From Kiritimatiellia bacterium (GTDB lineage: Bacteria > Verrucomicrobiota > Kiritimatiellia > SLAD01): 6,678 bases of DNA. Below the pieces are notes generated by a model. The model saw nothing but the letters and a program-made list of their open reading frames with translations, searched no databases and had not been told where the DNA came from. Both the position numbers and the translations under genes were made by a program. The DNA is taken from positions 1 to 6,678 of the forward strand of contig SLLF01000243.1 in assembly GCA_007134175.1 (NCBI GenBank). Reading direction: 5' to 3'. Below are positions 1 to 6,556 of this stretch, piece after piece; within the stretch, counting starts at the first letter, position 1, and each line of letters starts with the position of its first letter.

Positions 1-20
1 CAGCAGATAACAGGTCGGCA

Positions 21-875
21 GTGCATAGCCTGCGGCATTTTCTCGAATTTTCTCTGCGCACGCCGGATACGATTCGAATCATCCACAACCAAGCACATAA
101 CGGGGTGCCTTGCCATGGGTACCATTCGCATGAAACCTGGGAGATTTTTGCGGTTTTGGCGGGCGTGCTGCATTTTGATTGCTTGGGGCAGGAACCGATG
201 GCATTCCGACAGAACACGGTGGTCCTGGTACCACCGGGCTGCCTGCATATTTCGATTGACCGTTTGCCGCAGGATCAGCAACTACGCATTATGGTCTTCA
301 ATTTACCAGGTGATGAAAATCCTTACGGCATGTATTCAGCTGGCGAAATGAACGTGCAGGATCGCTTCAGCCTGGACACGTTCCGCCTACGGAAGTGGGA
401 GGAATTGCTGGGCATGGCGCCGCGGACACTTATGGAACTGGCCGCGAGAGAACTGGTGAACGGCGAGTGGGGCGAAGAGTGCGCACTGGCCCGGTTGCGC
501 TTGTTGTTTTCATCTTACGCGGACCTCGTGTCCCACGTCAGTCGCAGTGCATGCTCAGCAGCGCACATGCATGTGGCCAAAGCACTTAACCTTTTGCAGT
601 CCCGGTATTACGAAAGGGATTTGTCGGTTGCAGCAGTAGCGGCCGCAGTCGGTCTGTCGGTCTCGCATCTGAACCGGCTTTTTCATCGTTTGACAGGTAA
701 ATCGCCGCACGAAATGCTGGTTGAAATCAGGTTGCGCCGGGCGGCCTCTTTATTGAGTGACAAACGCTACTTGATCAAGGAAGTCGCTGCGATGACCGGC
801 TGGGGCGGGCAACTCTATTTTTCGGCGGCCTTTCGGCGCCACTACGGCCAATCTCCCTCGCAGTACCGGCGCTGA
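21..875 (+). CDS. AraC-family transcriptional regulator with N-terminal cupin-like sensor domain
   Basis: A 284-residue protein with the classic AraC/XylS layout. The N-terminal part (about 25-100) looks like a cupin sugar-sensing domain: a His-rich stretch (H32, H35, H37) leads into WEIFAVLAGVLHF, then VLVPPGCLH at 68-76. The C-terminal ~100 residues hold two helix-turn-helix units. The first is at about 201-226 (LSVAAVAAAVGLSVSHLNRLF); the second is at about 250-283 and ends in the family signature FRRHYGQSPSQYRR. The start is a GTG without a good ribosome-binding site. The frame stays open to the left edge, so the true start may lie outside the window. It is convergent with the three-gene carbohydrate unit and ends 26 bp from it, which suggests a local regulator responding to a sugar. 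The effector and target sites are not visible, and direct control of the neighbours is inference. Confidence 0.9.
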   Translation: MHSLRHFLEFSLRTPDTIRIIHNQAHNGVPCHGYHSHETWEIFAVLAGVLHFDCLGQEPMAFRQNTVVLVPPGCLHISIDRLPQDQQLRIMVFNLPGDENPYGMYSAGEMNVQDRFSLDTFRLRKWEELLGMAPRTLMELAARELVNGEWGEECALARLRLLFSSYADLVSHVSRSACSAAHMHVAKALNLLQSRYYERDLSVAAVAAAVGLSVSHLNRLFHRLTGKSPHEMLVEIRLRRAASLLSDKRYLIKEVAAMTGWGGQLYFSAAFRRHYGQSPSQYRR

Positions 876-894
876 GACCGATGTAGAGCGGTCT
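875..894. terminator. Short inverted repeat between convergent genes, possible weak bidirectional terminator
   Basis: AGACCG (875-880) and CGGTCT (889-894) form a perfect 6-bp stem with an 8-nt loop. It begins in the stop codon of the AraC gene and lies just before the stop of the rhamnosidase gene on the other strand. Its position is right for a shared terminator. The downstream T run is poor on the plus side (ATCTGTTTC) and absent on the minus side, so strong intrinsic termination is doubtful. Confidence 0.3.
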
Positions 895-901
895 ATCTGT
901 T

Positions 902-2674
902 TCAACAGGCACTCAACTCATGACAACCGGCGGGCAGGCGCTGGTAGGCTTGGTCTCCCTTTTTCTGCTTCGTTACGGGCAACAGCCCGTCAAGTCGCAA
1001 TCGGGCGGGCACCGGGGTCTGCAGCCGTAGCCGGCGTTCACCGTTGCGGGCGGTTTCGGCTTGGATAACGACCGGGCCGTGCGGGGTGGGCACTTTGGCC
1101 TTGAACCATTCGAGGCGATCCAGTTGGGGAATAATCAACACGTCGTCGAAACCGGGCCGGGCCGGTTGCACGCCGGCGATGAATCGCGGGATGATGTTGG
1201 CGGGTGCCGCGCCCCAGGCGTGATTCCAGTCGAGATTGTTTTTGTACTTGTGGTCCCAGGCTTCTAGCGTGACCGTCGAGCCGGCGCGCTCCATGTTCAA
1301 CCAGCCGCGATCGTGTTCGGCGGTCATCAGTTCCAGGGCATGGCTTGGATCGCCGAGTCGATAGCAAGCCTCCAGCAGGTATTGCGCCCCGTACACACTG
1401 CAAGCCATGCCCCGGGATTTGATAAACGCCAAAACGGTCGCCTCCCGGCCCTGCGGCGCCAGTCCGAAGGCGGCCGGGATCATGTTGGCGTGTAGGGAGG
1501 CGTGATCGCTGCCCTCGCCATCGATGAAGATGCCGCGCCGGCTATCAAAACAGACCCGGTACAGGCTGGCGACGATCCGGGCGTACTGATCACGGTAAGC
1601 CGCAGCCTCCTCCGGTTTGCCGAGCAACTCGGCGATCTGGCCGAGCCGCTTGAGGTTCCAGGCGTGAAAGGCGTTGACGACCGTTTTGACCGGTACCATA
1701 TCGTAGTTGTCGCGCTCGCCGATCCCGCCCTCGGTGAACGAACCTGGCGGCCAGTCCACCAGATCGCGCAGAGGGTTTTTCAGATCGCTCATGCAGAGTT
1801 TACGAAGCAATTCCGGAGTGACCAAGCCGGTCTCGGTGCTGATCAGTCCATCCTCGCGCGCCAGCTCCAGCAGCGCTTTGATTTGCAACTCTTCATAGTA
1901 GGCTTCCAGCAGATCCCGGCGTCCGCTGTACTGGTAGTCGGCCCAGGCCATGGGAACGAAATGGAGCGCCCAATCGGTTGGCCAGGTCGGGTGGAAGAGC
2001 AGGTGTTCCAGCGTAGCCCTCGCCATTTCGTATTCCGCGTCCACCCCATAGTGGCCCAGTTGATTGATATAGGCATCCGCCTCGTACGGAATCCGCTCGC
2101 GGTCGCCGTCCACGTAGATCCCGCAGAAACTGGTGGCCTTGATACTGTACTTGCACAGATCCCAAACTCGGTTCAGCCGGTCATCACTGCATTCGAAGGA
2201 GGCCGCTTCGTAATCAAACGGGTAAAAGACCGCCAATTGACGTACCTGGTCCAGCGTCGCCGCCGGAGCCGCACACTCGATCTCGGCATAGCGGAACGGC
2301 AGCACTTCGAACAACTCGTCCGGCATACGGATAGCGCCCGGCCGGGTATTGCGTTCATCGGGTGGGATGACCACCTGCACGGTCTGCGTACCGGCGGTCA
2401 GTTCGAGCGGAATGGCGCGGTAGCGCACCGACCCCGGCGGTTGCCGGTCGATTCGTCCGTCGGCGGCGAGCTTCTCCCCGAGCCGCACGGTGGCGGTGCA
2501 CGCGCGCGCGCTCGTCACCGTCAAACGCAGCGTGCCGAAAGCGGCCCGGCCAAAATCCACAAACCATTGCCCGGGAGCCCGGCGCTCCACGGATAGCGGT
2601 TCAACTTCCTCGACGATGAGCGGCTTGGGCTGCGCCAGCCGACGGTTCACCGTGCCTATCTCATCACGTTGCAT
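902..2674 (-). CDS. GH78-like alpha-L-rhamnosidase, cytoplasmic
   Basis: A 590-residue protein resembling glycoside hydrolase family 78, inverting enzymes that release terminal alpha-L-rhamnose. Residues ~20-150 look like a beta-sandwich, ~155-500 are the (alpha/alpha)6 barrel, and ~503-590 resemble the C-terminal Bac_rhamnosid_C beta domain. DGDRERIPYEAD (189-200) sits where the family has its acidic D..RE......GD motif, making E193 the candidate general acid and D189/D200 partners. GSTVTLEAWD (465-474) gives E471 as candidate base. NHAWGAAP (484-491) is the usual motif before the C-terminal domain. No signal peptide is seen, so it probably acts on imported oligosaccharides. It is shorter than many GH78 enzymes, which carry extra N-terminal domains. 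Its ATG lies inside the end of the upstream gene (11-bp overlap) with only a weak purine-rich SD, suggesting translational coupling. Family call is firm; substrate is not. Confidence 0.88.
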   Translation of the reverse strand: MQRDEIGTVNRRLAQPKPLIVEEVEPLSVERRAPGQWFVDFGRAAFGTLRLTVTSARACTATVRLGEKLAADGRIDRQPPGSVRYRAIPLELTAGTQTVQVVIPPDERNTRPGAIRMPDELFEVLPFRYAEIECAAPAATLDQVRQLAVFYPFDYEAASFECSDDRLNRVWDLCKYSIKATSFCGIYVDGDRERIPYEADAYINQLGHYGVDAEYEMARATLEHLLFHPTWPTDWALHFVPMAWADYQYSGRRDLLEAYYEELQIKALLELAREDGLISTETGLVTPELLRKLCMSDLKNPLRDLVDWPPGSFTEGGIGERDNYDMVPVKTVVNAFHAWNLKRLGQIAELLGKPEEAAAYRDQYARIVASLYRVCFDSRRGIFIDGEGSDHASLHANMIPAAFGLAPQGREATVLAFIKSRGMACSVYGAQYLLEACYRLGDPSHALELMTAEHDRGWLNMERAGSTVTLEAWDHKYKNNLDWNHAWGAAPANIIPRFIAGVQPARPGFDDVLIIPQLDRLEWFKAKVPTPHGPVVIQAETARNGERRLRLQTPVPARLRLDGLLPVTKQKKGDQAYQRLPAGCHELSAC

Positions 2675-4016
2675 ATGGTTCGTCTCGCTGTTCGTGATCC
2701 TCAGTGTCTAAATGGTAGCAGCGCAGGTCGCTCGGCGGCGGCCACTCCGTGCGTGGTTTATCGCGATTTACCCCGAGTGTTTCCCAGCGCAACACCGAGC
2801 CGGGTACCGGCCTGCGGTCGTTATCCCGGGCGGGTAGGATGCGTACCTGCATGCCGGGATAAGGCGATTCTGCTCGCGTCAGTTCCTGGGGGCAGGCCGG
2901 TTCGGCCGCCAGTGTTTCCACCACGGAAAGGTGGTCAGGATCCAGCCGCCAAACGCCGCTACCCTCGTGGATATGGTTGAACAGCAGGCGCAGTGACCCG
3001 TCACGGTCGGGTGCGACTGCGGCCAGACGAATCTCGTCACCATTGGGAATGCAGCCGCCACCACTGAATTCCCAGCGGTAGCGCCAGTTACTGACGGGCC
3101 GGATGAGCCACTCGCCATCCTCCATACGCGCACAGTAGGCCTGGGTGTGGCCGGCCTCATCGAACCGGGTATAGCTGATAACGGGCCGTCGGGCTGGGTC
3201 AAAACCAATCCACTGTTTATTATTCAGCAGCCCGCCTCCGGCCGCCACGGGATCAACCACCACATCACTTTCCAGCACGACGGGTAGATCCAGCGGCTGG
3301 CCGAACGCGTTCGACCAATGCACCAAGTCCGGACTGCGCATGTAGGACAGGTCATGGTTAGTGGCACAATCGCCGGTATCACGCCATACCCAGATCATAT
3401 GGAAGAAGCCGTCAGGGCCTTTAACGGGCTCGCCCGCATAGGCGTTCATCCGCCCAAGCCCGTCCAGGAGCGGTTTGTCCAGCAACCGGCGCCAGATCCG
3501 GCTGGTGGCATCATAGATGTTATAATAATCCGCGCCGTTACCCGAACTACCCTGCCGGTAGCGAAAAACCAGTTCCCCGGCGGCGTTGTGTAAAAACAGG
3601 GGGTAGGTGCAGCGGTCTTCGGCCTCGCCGGTCATGCGATCAAGTCGTTCCAGATGGTGAATGTCATGGGGGCGGGTACTGCGGTAATAGACTAGCGGGT
3701 CACAATGCATGTTGCCTGAAACGTGCAGGTATCCTTGCTGATCGATAGCCATGGTGACATAGTTGTGGCTATCCCATGGCAACTGATTGCTCAGTGGCTC
3801 AAGCCCCTGATAGGGGCCCTTGTGAAAGGGTCTGTCGCGACCGATACCGGGGGGGTGCGCCAAGGCCCAGTCATCACCGCCATCGCTGCAACTTGCCAGG
3901 GTCAACCGCCGTTCGCCGTCATAAAAGGCGGCATACTGTCGCCCCGCATGCCGCAGATAATCGAACCCCACCGCGTGTCCCGCCCACGCCTTGGCAATCG
4001 TGCTCCAAGGTCTCAT
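2664..4016 (-). CDS. BNR_4-type beta-propeller protein, candidate polysaccharide lyase or glycosidase
   Basis: A 450-residue protein that I recognise as the BNR repeat-containing family (Pfam BNR_4 type), predicted to be a seven-bladed beta-propeller. The most conserved-looking blocks are WDSHNYVTMAID (81-92), YLHVSGNMHCDPLVYYRS (96-113), TYPLFLHNAAGELVFRYRQG (137-156), GFFHMIWVWRDT (203-214) and CATNHDLSYMRSPDLVHW (217-234). A degenerate Asp-box, CSDGGDDW, is at 43-50. H84, H98, H104, Y138, R152, R154 and H206 are plausible active-site residues. The propeller group includes ulvan lyases (PL24/PL25) and enzymes acting on rhamnosyl-glucuronate bonds (GH145/PL42), which fits the rhamnosidase encoded directly downstream. 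That function is inference; a non-catalytic role is possible. No signal peptide is visible. ATG at 4016 is preceded by a strong SD. Its 3' end overlaps the rhamnosidase start by 11 bp. Confidence 0.82.
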   Translation of the reverse strand: MRPWSTIAKAWAGHAVGFDYLRHAGRQYAAFYDGERRLTLASCSDGGDDWALAHPPGIGRDRPFHKGPYQGLEPLSNQLPWDSHNYVTMAIDQQGYLHVSGNMHCDPLVYYRSTRPHDIHHLERLDRMTGEAEDRCTYPLFLHNAAGELVFRYRQGSSGNGADYYNIYDATSRIWRRLLDKPLLDGLGRMNAYAGEPVKGPDGFFHMIWVWRDTGDCATNHDLSYMRSPDLVHWSNAFGQPLDLPVVLESDVVVDPVAAGGGLLNNKQWIGFDPARRPVISYTRFDEAGHTQAYCARMEDGEWLIRPVSNWRYRWEFSGGGCIPNGDEIRLAAVAPDRDGSLRLLFNHIHEGSGVWRLDPDHLSVVETLAAEPACPQELTRAESPYPGMQVRILPARDNDRRPVPGSVLRWETLGVNRDKPRTEWPPPSDLRCYHLDTEDHEQRDEPYAT

Positions 4017-4027
4017 CGCTCGCTTAG

Positions 4028-4035
4028 TCCTCCTT
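4028..4035 (-). promoter_or_regulatory. Strong Shine-Dalgarno for the beta-propeller gene
   Basis: The minus strand reads AAGGAGGA here, an almost perfect anti-16S match, 11 nt before the ATG at 4016. The spacing is slightly long but no better start codon lies nearby, so it supports the chosen start and independent translation of this gene. Confidence 0.75.
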
Positions 4036-4059
4036 GCTGGTCGAATACAACCTGAATGG

Positions 4060-4091
4060 AGATTGCGTTAGTGAAGTCCACAACGCAACCC
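4060..4091 (-). promoter_or_regulatory. Hairpin in the leader of the beta-propeller gene
   Basis: TTGCGTT (4063-4069) and AACGCAA (4082-4088) are a perfect 7-bp inverted repeat. An inner GTG/CAC pair (4071-4073/4079-4081) follows after one bulged base, with a 5-nt loop. On the minus-strand RNA the stem extends outward by three more pairs, two of them G-U. It has no U tract, so it is not an intrinsic terminator. It lies about 25 nt upstream of the SD and just inside the transcript expected from the candidate promoter at 4096-4124. An mRNA-stabilising or regulatory role is inference. Confidence 0.45.
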
Positions 4092-4095
4092 TGGA

Positions 4096-4124
4096 TTTAT
4101 TCTCCCTCAGGTTTCGCGGTTCAA
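4096..4124 (-). promoter_or_regulatory. Candidate internal sigma70-type promoter
   Basis: On the minus strand TTGAAC (4119-4124) is followed after exactly 17 nt by AATAAA (4096-4101). Each box matches 4 of 6 consensus positions. It lies in the 197-bp gap between the DUF4838 gene and the propeller gene and would start transcription near 4089. No terminator is obvious between those genes, so read-through from the upstream promoter is also likely. Matches this weak arise by chance. Confidence 0.35.
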
Positions 4125-4213
4125 TACCGAATGGCCGGAAAAAGCACGGGCGACCCAAAAGGATTGATGCATTAGCTTTTTGTGGATCGTGTGCCTCGTG
4201 TGGCCAAGGCTCA

Positions 4214-6259
4214 TTAGTATGTTCCATCCTCGTGTTCGTGCGGCGTGTGCGCGGGGGTTGCCTCCAAAACCTTGAGAAATTCCTCCCGCAAATCCCGCCG
4301 CTGCAGCTCACGGGTCGCGAGCCAATGATAATCGGCTATGTAGAGATGCTCGTGGTCGCGGCGAAAACCGATCAAGTGGTCCAGCTCGCCACGCAGCGTG
4401 GCCAATTGTGCGGGATCGTCCAGATCACCGTTCTTCAGCTGACGAATGAAAGCTACGCACAGGCGGGCATGTTCAAGGCCCGCCTGCAAAAACGCCACCC
4501 GCTCGGCAAATGCCGGGCGCTCATCGGTCCGCGCCACTGCGAGCGCCTCCGCCAGCAACGCCTCGGCCGGAGGGAACACCTCGGGCGGATACTGCGCAGG
4601 TGCCCGGCTGGGCCAGATCCACATGTTATCCCATTCCCCGTCGAGATGCAGGCGAAGGTTATGGCTTTCCCAGTAGTCGAAATATTCCCGCACCTTGTCC
4701 GCCGCAGGGCCGAACCCCGAGAAGTATTCTTCGCGGACCTCCCCGATCGGCTGACGCGGATCGATAAACAGGCGGAAGTACATGTAGAGCTCCGGCCCCC
4801 TGACCGCCCACTGGGCGTCCAAACTGGAAAAATCGACGCCGAGCAAGCCGTGCTGGTAGGCAAACCGCAGAAAGTTTCCTCCCTGCCAGGTATTGATATG
4901 AGGCATCGCGTAGCCGGCCAGTGGGTGGTTCGGGCGATAGCCCATGGAGATGCCGGTTCGTGCCCACCCTTTCCACTGCTGCCGCTGCCATTCCAACCGC
5001 TCCTCGCTGGCGGGATACCACTCGTGAATGCCGTGCCCCCAGGGGCAAAATTCCCCGTAGATGTTTTCGTTGAGCTTGATATCCGTCAGTGGGGCGGGAA
5101 AATAGTGGAAGTAGAGCAGCGTCGTCACCATTACATCGGGATTACGCTGCACCGCCTTTTCATAGATCGTCTTCCAGAAACGGGCGTAGCGGTCCGAGGT
5201 AATGCGCTGACCGGGAATGCGGCTCGCCGGACCGGATGTCGGCTGCGGTCCGTCCCATGCCATGCATTCATCGCATAGGCAGTAGACCGACCGGTCAATG
5301 TCCCCCAGCCGTAACTCATCCCCTCCATCCCACGCCTCGTCCACGATAAAACGGTGGAGATCGGGATTGGAAAAACATAAGGCGACATGACGCGCGTTCG
5401 GATCTTCCGCACCCCGACGCCCCTCCTCATCCAGTGCGAACCATTCGGGATGTTCCTGCCCGTAGCGTGGCCACCAGTTGAAGAAGTAATGCCCAGCCGT
5501 GGGCTTAGGCTCCGAATCGCCCAGTCGCTGGCGACGTCGGTAGATCTGTAGATCACGGGCATAGCGCTCCAAGCCCTCTTGAGAAAACGCCAGGCGCCGG
5601 ACTTCGTCCGGGTAATGCCGCAAGGCTCTGGGCATCCGATTACGGAAGCGACGCCAGCGTAGCGCCGGCGCGACCACTTCGTCCAGGGGGCCGAGTACCA
5701 CCGTATCGGTCGACGGCACAAAAGTACCCAGCTCGCCCGGCCACAGCCAGCGCACCTGCAGGTACCGCTCGAGCAGTTCGTACACACCAAACAACGTCCC
5801 GCCATAGGGCTGGCGCTCATCCAGGGGATCGACCTCCTGGTCCTCCTTGCCGACGACATAGAGATCCGTACCGCGGGTTCGCAAAACAAACACGTCCCCC
5901 CCCAGTGTATCGGGGGCTATGCCCTCTTGCCGGGCCGCGACCGTGTCGCCGATAAACACCCGGCCGGCATACGATGCCGGAACGGCTCCCTCCGTCGCGA
6001 TCGTCAAGCGGCGACCCGTTGCCCGTTCGACATGCTCGACAAACTCGTCGGCGGCGTAGCGGGCAGTAGCCGAGGCATCGTCGGCGATCACGACCACCGC
6101 CCGGGCTTCACCGTCCTCCACGATTACCACTGCGGCGGACGACGTCCAACACGTCCACAACCCGGCCAGCAGCAGCCAGCGGCCGCTCCAGCATAAACCT
6201 AGGCTCTTGTTATAGCCTGTCCTGTTCCTTTGTATCCGCTCGGGTCTGGATATTTTCAT
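4214..6259 (-). CDS. Secreted DUF4838 domain protein, glycoside-hydrolase-like
   Basis: A 681-residue protein from ATG 6259, chosen because GGGAG lies 7 nt upstream; a longer reading from GTG 6361 has no SD. A basic n-region (1-27), the hydrophobic stretch WLLLAGLW (28-35) and an S-A-A site near 41-43 suggest a type I signal peptide. The Cys at 37 lacks a proper lipobox. Residues ~44-190 resemble the N-terminal alpha/beta domain that precedes GH20 and GH67 barrels, including YGGTLFGVYELLERYLQVRW (152-171). The rest matches DUF4838: HPEWFAL (270-276), CLCDEC (327-332, possibly metal- or disulfide-linked), INTWQGGNFLRFAYQHGLLG (455-474) and YFSGFGPAADKVREYFDYWE (512-531). The tail is His-rich (H671, H674, H676). 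DUF4838 proteins are common in polysaccharide loci, but I know of no firm reaction for this type. It is the first gene of the minus-strand unit and the only exported product. Biochemical function is unknown. Confidence 0.88.
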   Translation of the reverse strand: MKISRPERIQRNRTGYNKSLGLCWSGRWLLLAGLWTCWTSSAAVVIVEDGEARAVVVIADDASATARYAADEFVEHVERATGRRLTIATEGAVPASYAGRVFIGDTVAARQEGIAPDTLGGDVFVLRTRGTDLYVVGKEDQEVDPLDERQPYGGTLFGVYELLERYLQVRWLWPGELGTFVPSTDTVVLGPLDEVVAPALRWRRFRNRMPRALRHYPDEVRRLAFSQEGLERYARDLQIYRRRQRLGDSEPKPTAGHYFFNWWPRYGQEHPEWFALDEEGRRGAEDPNARHVALCFSNPDLHRFIVDEAWDGGDELRLGDIDRSVYCLCDECMAWDGPQPTSGPASRIPGQRITSDRYARFWKTIYEKAVQRNPDVMVTTLLYFHYFPAPLTDIKLNENIYGEFCPWGHGIHEWYPASEERLEWQRQQWKGWARTGISMGYRPNHPLAGYAMPHINTWQGGNFLRFAYQHGLLGVDFSSLDAQWAVRGPELYMYFRLFIDPRQPIGEVREEYFSGFGPAADKVREYFDYWESHNLRLHLDGEWDNMWIWPSRAPAQYPPEVFPPAEALLAEALAVARTDERPAFAERVAFLQAGLEHARLCVAFIRQLKNGDLDDPAQLATLRGELDHLIGFRRDHEHLYIADYHWLATRELQRRDLREEFLKVLEATPAHTPHEHEDGTY

Positions 6260-6266
6260 ACGGGCA

Positions 6267-6272
6267 CTCCCT
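6267..6272 (-). promoter_or_regulatory. Shine-Dalgarno deciding the DUF4838 start
   Basis: The minus strand reads AGGGAG with 7 nt (TGCCCGT) before the ATG at 6259. This is near-ideal spacing. It favours that ATG over the upstream in-frame GTG at 6361, whose preceding bases contain no SD. The bases between the SD and the ATG repeat part of the leader hairpin arm at 6355-6363. Confidence 0.8.
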
Positions 6273-6299
6273 ATTATTGATTCACGTTTACTGTGTTTC

Positions 6300-6361
6300 G
6301 TGCCCAGCTGCGCATCGGTCAGCACAGCCAGGCCGTGGCCGCCCGGAATGCAGCCGGGCAC
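6300..6361 (-). promoter_or_regulatory. Long stem-loop in the 5' leader of the DUF4838 gene
   Basis: GTGCCCAGCTGC (6300-6311) and GCAGCCGGGCAC (6350-6361) form a 12-bp inverted repeat with one imperfect position. Inside it, CCAGGC (6328-6333) and GCCCGG (6341-6346) form a 6-bp stem around a 7-nt loop, again with one imperfect position. In the minus-strand RNA both imperfect positions are G-U pairs, whereas in the plus-strand RNA both are A-C mismatches. The structure is therefore better formed in the transcript of the gene it precedes. It begins about 14 nt after the predicted transcription start and ends about 28 nt before the SD. No U tract follows, so a terminator is unlikely. Confidence 0.55.
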
Positions 6362-6381
6362 TCTATTGTCGATCCCAAGCC

Positions 6382-6410
6382 AGTATCCCTATCCAGCCGC
6401 TATACTTCAA
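6382..6410 (-). promoter_or_regulatory. Candidate sigma70-type promoter of the carbohydrate gene unit
   Basis: On the minus strand TTGAAG (6405-6410) and GATACT (6382-6387) are separated by exactly 17 nt, each matching 4 of 6 consensus bases. Transcription would start near 6375, giving a leader of about 115 nt that contains the stem-loop at 6300-6361. Its position upstream of the first gene fits a main promoter. Promoter consensus in the host group is not known from this window. Confidence 0.45.
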
Positions 6411-6533
6411 GCCTATCGCACAAGCGGCGGCGCTTTTCACCCCCGCCAACGAGCCGATTGCGCTGTAAGAAATTGACGGAGTAATTGCTTGGGCGGAACG
6501 TGTTTGGAGGCTGTTATGAAATCTGGAGGGACC

Positions 6534-6546
6534 TTGTCATGTCGAG
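6534..6546 (+). repeat. Partial copy of repeat TTGTCATGTCGAG
   Basis: These 13 bases are identical to 6605-6617, 71 bp further on in the same orientation. Similarity stops right after the shared block, so this looks like a truncated copy of the longer element at the window edge. Confidence 0.6.
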
Positions 6547-6556
6547 AACCCTTATC

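Noticed and set aside
1502..2596. Long plus-strand open frame (364 codons) opposite the rhamnosidase gene
   Set aside because: It is fully antisense to a gene with recognisable GH78 motifs. Its translation shows no domain features, and long antisense frames are common opposite GC-rich genes.
4149..4190. Possible terminator after the DUF4838 gene (A-rich and T-rich runs around ATGCAT)
   Set aside because: The possible stems are short and AT-only with mismatches, and no GC stem plus U tract is present on the minus strand.
4024..4311. 95-codon minus-strand frame covering the gap before the propeller gene
   Set aside because: It overlaps the end of the DUF4838 gene in another frame, has no recognisable product and would end almost on the propeller SD.
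4034..5278. Plus-strand open frame (414 codons) opposite the DUF4838 gene
   Set aside because: It lies mostly antisense to a well-supported gene and its translation shows no recognisable motif.
5131..5889. 252-codon minus-strand frame inside the DUF4838 gene
   Set aside because: Out-of-frame shadow, rich in Arg, Ser and Cys, with no family features.
6260..6361. N-terminal extension of the DUF4838 protein from GTG 6361
   Set aside because: There is no SD before that GTG, the extension would put 34 residues ahead of an otherwise good signal peptide, and it coincides with a structured leader. ATG 6259 has a well-placed SD.
6422..6437. AAGCG/CGCTT stem followed by TTTT as a plus-strand terminator
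   Set aside because: No plus-strand gene leads into it and the stem is only 5 bp, so it is probably incidental.
6293..6484. Plus-strand 63-codon frames across the promoter region
   Set aside because: No SD or recognisable domain; they cover the candidate promoter and leader of the minus-strand unit.
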